From assembly GCA_910585215.1 (NCBI GenBank), contig CAJUDQ010000033.1, forward strand, positions 1 to 10,501: a stretch of DNA of 10,501 nucleotides. The letters are read 5' to 3'. Source of the stretch: an uncultured Lachnospiraceae bacterium. GTDB lineage: Bacteria > Bacillota > Clostridia > Lachnospirales > Lachnospiraceae. Below the pieces are notes generated by a model. That model saw nothing but the letters and a program-made list of their open reading frames with translations. It made no database searches and was not told the origin of the DNA. This document shows positions 7,385 to 10,501 of the stretch, one piece after another (the first letter of the stretch is position 1; each line of letters begins with the position of its first letter). Both the position numbers and the translations under genes were made by a program.

Positions 7385-7413
7385 TTGACATTTGGTCATC
7401 CTTTCTATATAAT
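7385..7413 (+). promoter_or_regulatory. Perfect-consensus sigma-A promoter for aspS
   Basis: TTGACA (7385-7390), a 17-base spacer and TATAAT (7408-7413) match the vegetative consensus at all twelve positions. Transcription should start near 7420, a few bases before the first pairing base of T-box Stem I. Strong initiation fits a gene controlled afterwards by attenuation. Confidence 0.9.
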
Positions 7414-7425
7414 ATGGCTAAATAT

Positions 7426-7717
7426 GGCAATGACGAAGAGAAGTAACATAACTTATCGCTTTCAGTGAGCAGGGGACAGTGAAAACCCGCAGAATGAATT
7501 TATGTGAATAACACTTTATCAGCCGCAATCTGAACATCCCTTCTGTTTTTCCCCTGAAAAATCATGGTCAGCAATGGATTAGTAGGTGCGCCGCAGACTG
7601 TGCGACAAACAGCAGGTTTTTAACCGACGAGAGACCGGAATTCCGGTAATTCAGGTGGTACCGCGGACAATTACTGTTCGTCCTGAACTTATTTAGTTTT
7701 GGATGGGCAGTTTTTTT
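7426..7717 (+). promoter_or_regulatory. T-box riboswitch leader of aspS with an AAC (asparagine) specifier
   Basis: T-box leaders bind a specific tRNA and, if it is uncharged, form an antiterminator that lets transcription continue. The conserved T-box AGGTGGTACCGCGG is at 7653-7666. Stem I folds well: base helix 7426-7438 with 7514-7524 (GGC/GCC, two bulged As, TGACGAAG/CTTTATCA with one mismatch and one G-U). The S-turn has AGUA (7442-7445) opposite GAA (7506-7508). The upper helix is ACATAA (7446-7451) with TTATGT (7500-7505), and the distal GGG/CCC hairpin lies at 7472-7488. The specifier-loop 3' strand reads GAA-T-AAC-A, so the specifier is AAC (7510-7512) followed by the usual purine A. 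No GAC occurs there. An intrinsic terminator closes the leader. T-box identity is certain; the specifier comes from manual folding. Confidence 0.95.
7674..7717 (+). terminator. Intrinsic terminator of the aspS T-box
   Basis: CTGTTCGTCC (7674-7683) pairs with GGATGGGCAG (7701-7710) over ten positions, including three G-U pairs, and is followed by seven Ts (7711-7717). It lies just after the conserved T-box sequence and 23 bases before the aspS ATG, the expected place for the tRNA-controlled terminator. Confidence 0.88.
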
Positions 7718-7740
7718 AATTTAAAAAAAGGAGATTATTC

Positions 7741-9486
7741 ATGAGTACTGTATATCGTAACAAAACTTTAAATGAAATAACAGAAAGCGATGTAGGCCAG
7801 ACTGTCAGAGTAGCGGGATGGGTAGAAAATATCCGCGACCATGGTGGTGTATCTTTTATTGACCTTCGGGATATGTATGGTGTATTACAGGTGGTTATGC
7901 GTGATACCAGTCTTTTAGATGGTATTAACAAAGAGGATTGTATTTCTATCGAAGGACCTGTAGAGCATCGCGACGAGGAAACCTATAATCCAAAAATTCC
8001 GACAGGAACCATTGAACTTGAAGCAAAACAGGTAGATATTCTGGGAAAAGTATATTCCACGCTTCCATTTGAGATTATGACCTCCAGAGAAATTCGAGAG
8101 GATTTAAGATTAAAATACCGCTATCTTGATTTAAGAAATCAGAAGGTAAAGGACAATATGATTTTCCGTTCCCATGTAATCAGTTTTTTAAGACAGAAAA
8201 TGACAGAATTGGGATTTTTGGAAATTCAGACCCCGATTCTCTGCGCTTCCTCACCAGAAGGCGCAAGAGATTATATTGTTCCGTCACGTAAATTTAAGGG
8301 AAAGTTTTATGCTCTTCCACAGGCCCCTCAGCAGTATAAGCAGCTTTTAATGGTATCCGGCTTTGATAAATATTTTCAGATTGCTCCATGCTTTCGCGAT
8401 GAGGATGCCCGTGCAGACCGTTCTCCAGGCGAATTTTACCAGCTTGACTTTGAGATGAGCTTTGCTACACAGGAAGATGTATTCCGCGTAGGTGAACAGG
8501 TTCTGACTGCAACCTTTGAAAAATTTGCTCCTGAAAATGCCAAAGTCACACAAGCTCCTTATCCTCTTATCAGCTACAAACAGGCTATGCTTGAATTTGG
8601 TACTGACAAGCCGGATTTAAGAAATCCGTTAAGAATTGTTGATTTGACTGAATTTTTCCAAAGATGTACCTTTAAGCCTTTCCACGGAAAGACAGTACGT
8701 GCCATAAAGGTTCACGCTGATATGTCAAAGGGATTTCATGAAAAACTTCTGAAATTTGCCACTTCTATCGGTATGGGCGGTCTTGGTTATCTGGAAGTGC
8801 TGGAAGACAAATCCTATAAGGGACCAATTGACAAATTTATTCCAGAGGATATGAAAACAGAAATTGCAGAGCTTGCAAAGCTGGAAGTCGGAGACACTAT
8901 TTTCTTTATTGCCGATAAGGAAGCACGTGCAGCAGACTATGCCGGACAGCTTCGAAATGAGCTTGGACAAAAACTTGATTTAATTGAAAAAAATGCATAT
9001 CGTTTTTGTTTTATCAACGATTTTCCAATGTATGAATATGATGAGACAGAAAAGAAAATTATTTTCACCCACAATCCATTTTCCATGCCTCAAGGAGGTC
9101 TGGAAGCGTTAAATGAAAAAAATCCGCTGGATATTCTTGCATATCAATACGATATTGTATGTAATGGTGTAGAACTGTCTTCCGGTGCAGTCAGAAACCA
9201 TGATATGCGGATTATGGTAAAGGCATTTGAAATCGCAGGATACACCGAAGAGGATTTACAGAACAAATTTGGCGCCTTATATCATGCTTTCCAGTATGGA
9301 GCTCCTCCTCATGCCGGAATGGCTCCGGGTGTGGACCGTATGATTATGCTGCTTCGAAATGAAGAAAACATCCGTGAAGTAATTCCATTCCCTATGAACG
9401 GAAATGCACAGGATTTAATGTGTGGTGCTCCAAATGAAGTGTCTGAACAACAGTTGCGTGAAGTGCATATCAAGGTTCGACAGTAA
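7741..9486 (+). CDS. aspS: Aspartyl-tRNA synthetase, probably nondiscriminating
   Basis: This cytoplasmic class IIb synthetase charges tRNA(Asp) with aspartate. Its 581 residues match the bacterial type. Domains are an N-terminal OB-fold anticodon-binding domain (1-105, VAGWVENIRDHGGVSFIDLR at 24-43), then the class II core with EGARDYIVPSR (173-183), motif 2 FRDEDARADR (218-227) and motif 3 GVDRMIMLLR (530-539), interrupted by the bacterial GAD-type insertion (about 295-410). The late core reads FTHNPFSMPQGG (442-453), a variant also seen, as I recall, in alphaproteobacterial-type enzymes, not the HHPFT form. His34 follows Arg-Asp; a His here is associated with nondiscriminating AspRS, a Leu with discriminating enzymes. 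With the AAC specifier of its T-box, this suggests it also makes Asp-tRNA(Asn) for GatCAB amidation. AAGGAG at 7728-7733 fixes the ATG. Identity is certain; dual tRNA use is inferred. Confidence 0.98.
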   Translation: MSTVYRNKTLNEITESDVGQTVRVAGWVENIRDHGGVSFIDLRDMYGVLQVVMRDTSLLDGINKEDCISIEGPVEHRDEETYNPKIPTGTIELEAKQVDILGKVYSTLPFEIMTSREIREDLRLKYRYLDLRNQKVKDNMIFRSHVISFLRQKMTELGFLEIQTPILCASSPEGARDYIVPSRKFKGKFYALPQAPQQYKQLLMVSGFDKYFQIAPCFRDEDARADRSPGEFYQLDFEMSFATQEDVFRVGEQVLTATFEKFAPENAKVTQAPYPLISYKQAMLEFGTDKPDLRNPLRIVDLTEFFQRCTFKPFHGKTVRAIKVHADMSKGFHEKLLKFATSIGMGGLGYLEVLEDKSYKGPIDKFIPEDMKTEIAELAKLEVGDTIFFIADKEARAADYAGQLRNELGQKLDLIEKNAYRFCFINDFPMYEYDETEKKIIFTHNPFSMPQGGLEALNEKNPLDILAYQYDIVCNGVELSSGAVRNHDMRIMVKAFEIAGYTEEDLQNKFGALYHAFQYGAPPHAGMAPGVDRMIMLLRNEENIREVIPFPMNGNAQDLMCGAPNEVSEQQLREVHIKVRQ

Positions 9487-9531
9487 AAAGATAGAAATTG
9501 CATAAAATTTTCAGAATATTAAAAAATAACT

Positions 9532-9582
9532 AAGAAGCTGCTGCTTTGGCGATTTTTTTCATCGTCATAGCAACAGCCTCTT
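9532..9582. terminator. Bidirectional terminator between aspS and the convergent surface-protein gene
   Basis: The 22-base arms at 9532-9553 and 9561-9582 pair at about 18 positions, with further wobble pairs, around a 7-base T-rich loop. On the plus strand TTAATTTTA follows. On the minus strand TTATTTTTT follows, which is the stronger U-tract. It sits 45 bases after the aspS stop and 30 bases after the stop of the converging gene, so it serves both. Confidence 0.8.
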
Positions 9583-9612
9583 AATTTTATGCTTCAGGCA
9601 ATTTGTTCCAAA

Positions 9613-10501
9613 TTACCTTTTTTTCTTTTTTCCCAGTTTTTCCATATTGGTTCCAAGTAAAGCTGTAACTGCACATATCATAACAAGCAGGAATCTTCCG
9701 GCTTCTGAACTATCCTCTGTTTTTGGGGTAGTTCCTTTGTTATTATCTGTATCATTTTTATCTGGATTATTATTTACTGGTTTATCATCTTTATCGTCAG
9801 GTTTCTCATCCTTATCATCAGGCTTGTTATCTTTGTCATCATTATTTATATTATGAGCAACTTCATCATAAATAATAACATAATCTGATGCATGCTGGAA
9901 AGTAAGATTTGCATTGCCATCACTGTCCACTTTATCTGAACACATATACTCTAATATCTGCTTTGCAGTATTAAAATAGTAAAGATTTGCAAATTTTCCT
10001 GCATTTTCTTTATTCAGATTAATGGTAAGTACTGCGGTAAATCCAAAGTTTCCATTGTGTGAAAGATTAATCTGTGTGGTCTTTTTTTCCTTTGCCACTT
10101 CTTTTATCTTTGCCTCTTCAATATTTTTTGTATCTTTTGTAACCTTTAAGTCAATATCCTGAATTTTATCCTCTGTAATATCCTCAGCTTTGATTGTCCA
10201 CTTAATTTCATTGGAAATTTCAAAAACAAGGGAAACTTTATTTTTCTTTGCCTGTTCTACAACGCTTCCCTGTATATTGGTAGTTCCTTTCATATCTACT
10301 ACCACAACTGAGCCCTCTTCTGTCTTTTCTACATAATCCTGAATAACTTCCCAGCCTTCTTTTCCATCTTCACCTTTGATAGCTGGTCCATCTTCTGGAG
10401 CTTTTACAGAAGTAATGGTGATTGTACATTCTGCACTGATTTCTGGATTATCCTTTGAAGTTACAGTGATAACTGCTGTTCCTGCCTGTTTTGCTGTTAC
10501 A
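9613..10501 (-). CDS. Cell-surface protein, C-terminal part: Big_2-like domain, DDKD repeats, sortase-like tail (partial)
   Basis: The reading frame stays open to the right edge, so the start lies outside the window; 295 residues are visible. The first visible stretch resembles the end of a bacterial Ig-like Big_2 domain (QAGTAVITVTSKDNPEISAE, then CTITI). A domain of roughly 170 residues follows, rich in beta-prone and Lys/Glu stretches and ending FQHASDYVIIYDE, a pattern I associate with C-terminal regions of Lachnospiraceae surface proteins. Next comes an acidic spacer with three DDKDxKP heptads. The end has TPKTED (9712-9729), a hydrophobic segment (FLLVMICAVTALL) and a basic tail (KLGKKKKR), the layout of a sortase sorting signal but with Glu in place of the Gly of LPxTG. 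A GTG at 10305 is not the start, because coding continues upstream. A surface or adhesin-like role is inferred from architecture; the ligand is unknown. Confidence 0.8.
   Translation of the reverse strand, partial: VTAKQAGTAVITVTSKDNPEISAECTITITSVKAPEDGPAIKGEDGKEGWEVIQDYVEKTEEGSVVVVDMKGTTNIQGSVVEQAKKNKVSLVFEISNEIKWTIKAEDITEDKIQDIDLKVTKDTKNIEEAKIKEVAKEKKTTQINLSHNGNFGFTAVLTINLNKENAGKFANLYYFNTAKQILEYMCSDKVDSDGNANLTFQHASDYVIIYDEVAHNINNDDKDNKPDDKDEKPDDKDDKPVNNNPDKNDTDNNKGTTPKTEDSSEAGRFLLVMICAVTALLGTNMEKLGKKKKR
9778..9840 (-). repeat. Three 21-base tandem repeats encoding DDKDxKP
   Basis: Three adjacent 21-base units (9820-9840, 9799-9819, 9778-9798) encode DDKDNKP, DDKDEKP and DDKDDKP. They form a highly charged, flexible spacer between the last folded domain and the sorting-type tail, where wall-spanning linkers usually lie. 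The units differ at several bases, so this is not a very recent expansion. Confidence 0.85.

Noticed and set aside
7531..7536. TGAACA as the T-box specifier, with overlapping GAA and AAC triplets
   Set aside because: At first sight it resembled a two-codon specifier, but folding Stem I puts this stretch after the closing helix (7514-7524), outside the specifier loop.
9613..10305. Complete 230-residue gene starting at GTG 10305
   Set aside because: The same frame is open through to 10501 and encodes a recognisable Big_2-like stretch, so the GTG is an internal valine codon of a longer gene.

Overview
The window looks like chromosomal DNA of a low-GC, Gram-positive anaerobe of the class Clostridia, most like a gut Lachnospiraceae. 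The reasons are the AT-rich base composition, strong AGGAG-type ribosome binding sites, consensus sigma-A promoters, a T-box riboswitch, a lipoprotein next to a multi-domain hybrid sensor kinase, a Big_2-type surface protein with a sortase-like tail, and an IS608-like transposon end. This placement is inference; no taxonomic search was possible.

Layout, left to right. (1) 1-1013: thyX on the minus strand, a divergent flavin-dependent thymidylate synthase, with a consensus-like promoter carrying a small palindrome in its spacer and an AT-rich hairpin terminator downstream. (2) 1106-2536: a plus-strand, membrane-tethered glycoside hydrolase family 3 (NagZ-type) enzyme with a long Ser/Thr/Pro linker. 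(3) 2537-2786: a gap with a long hairpin terminator and a sequence almost identical to the subterminal hairpin of IS608-type (IS200/IS605) transposons. (4) 2787-7310: a minus-strand two-gene operon, promoter first, then a hybrid histidine kinase with two receiver domains, then 22 bases later a lipoprotein that joins a sugar-type solute-binding domain to the substrate-binding half of a 5'-nucleotidase. (5) 7385-9582: a perfect-consensus promoter, a full T-box leader, aspS, and a terminator shared with the convergent gene. (6) 9613-10501: the C-terminal part of a minus-strand surface protein that runs off the right edge.

Two points stand out. First, the T-box before aspS folds so that its specifier triplet reads AAC (asparagine) and not GAC (aspartate). 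The AspRS also has the His-type residue in its anticodon-binding domain that is associated with nondiscriminating enzymes. Together they suggest that this AspRS also makes Asp-tRNA(Asn) for amidation and that its gene responds to asparagine supply. Second, the kinase and the solute-binding/nucleotidase-like lipoprotein look like one sensing unit: an external binding protein with two ligand-binding folds feeding a membrane kinase with an extracellular sensor domain. No HPt protein, output regulator or transporter gene is visible beside it.
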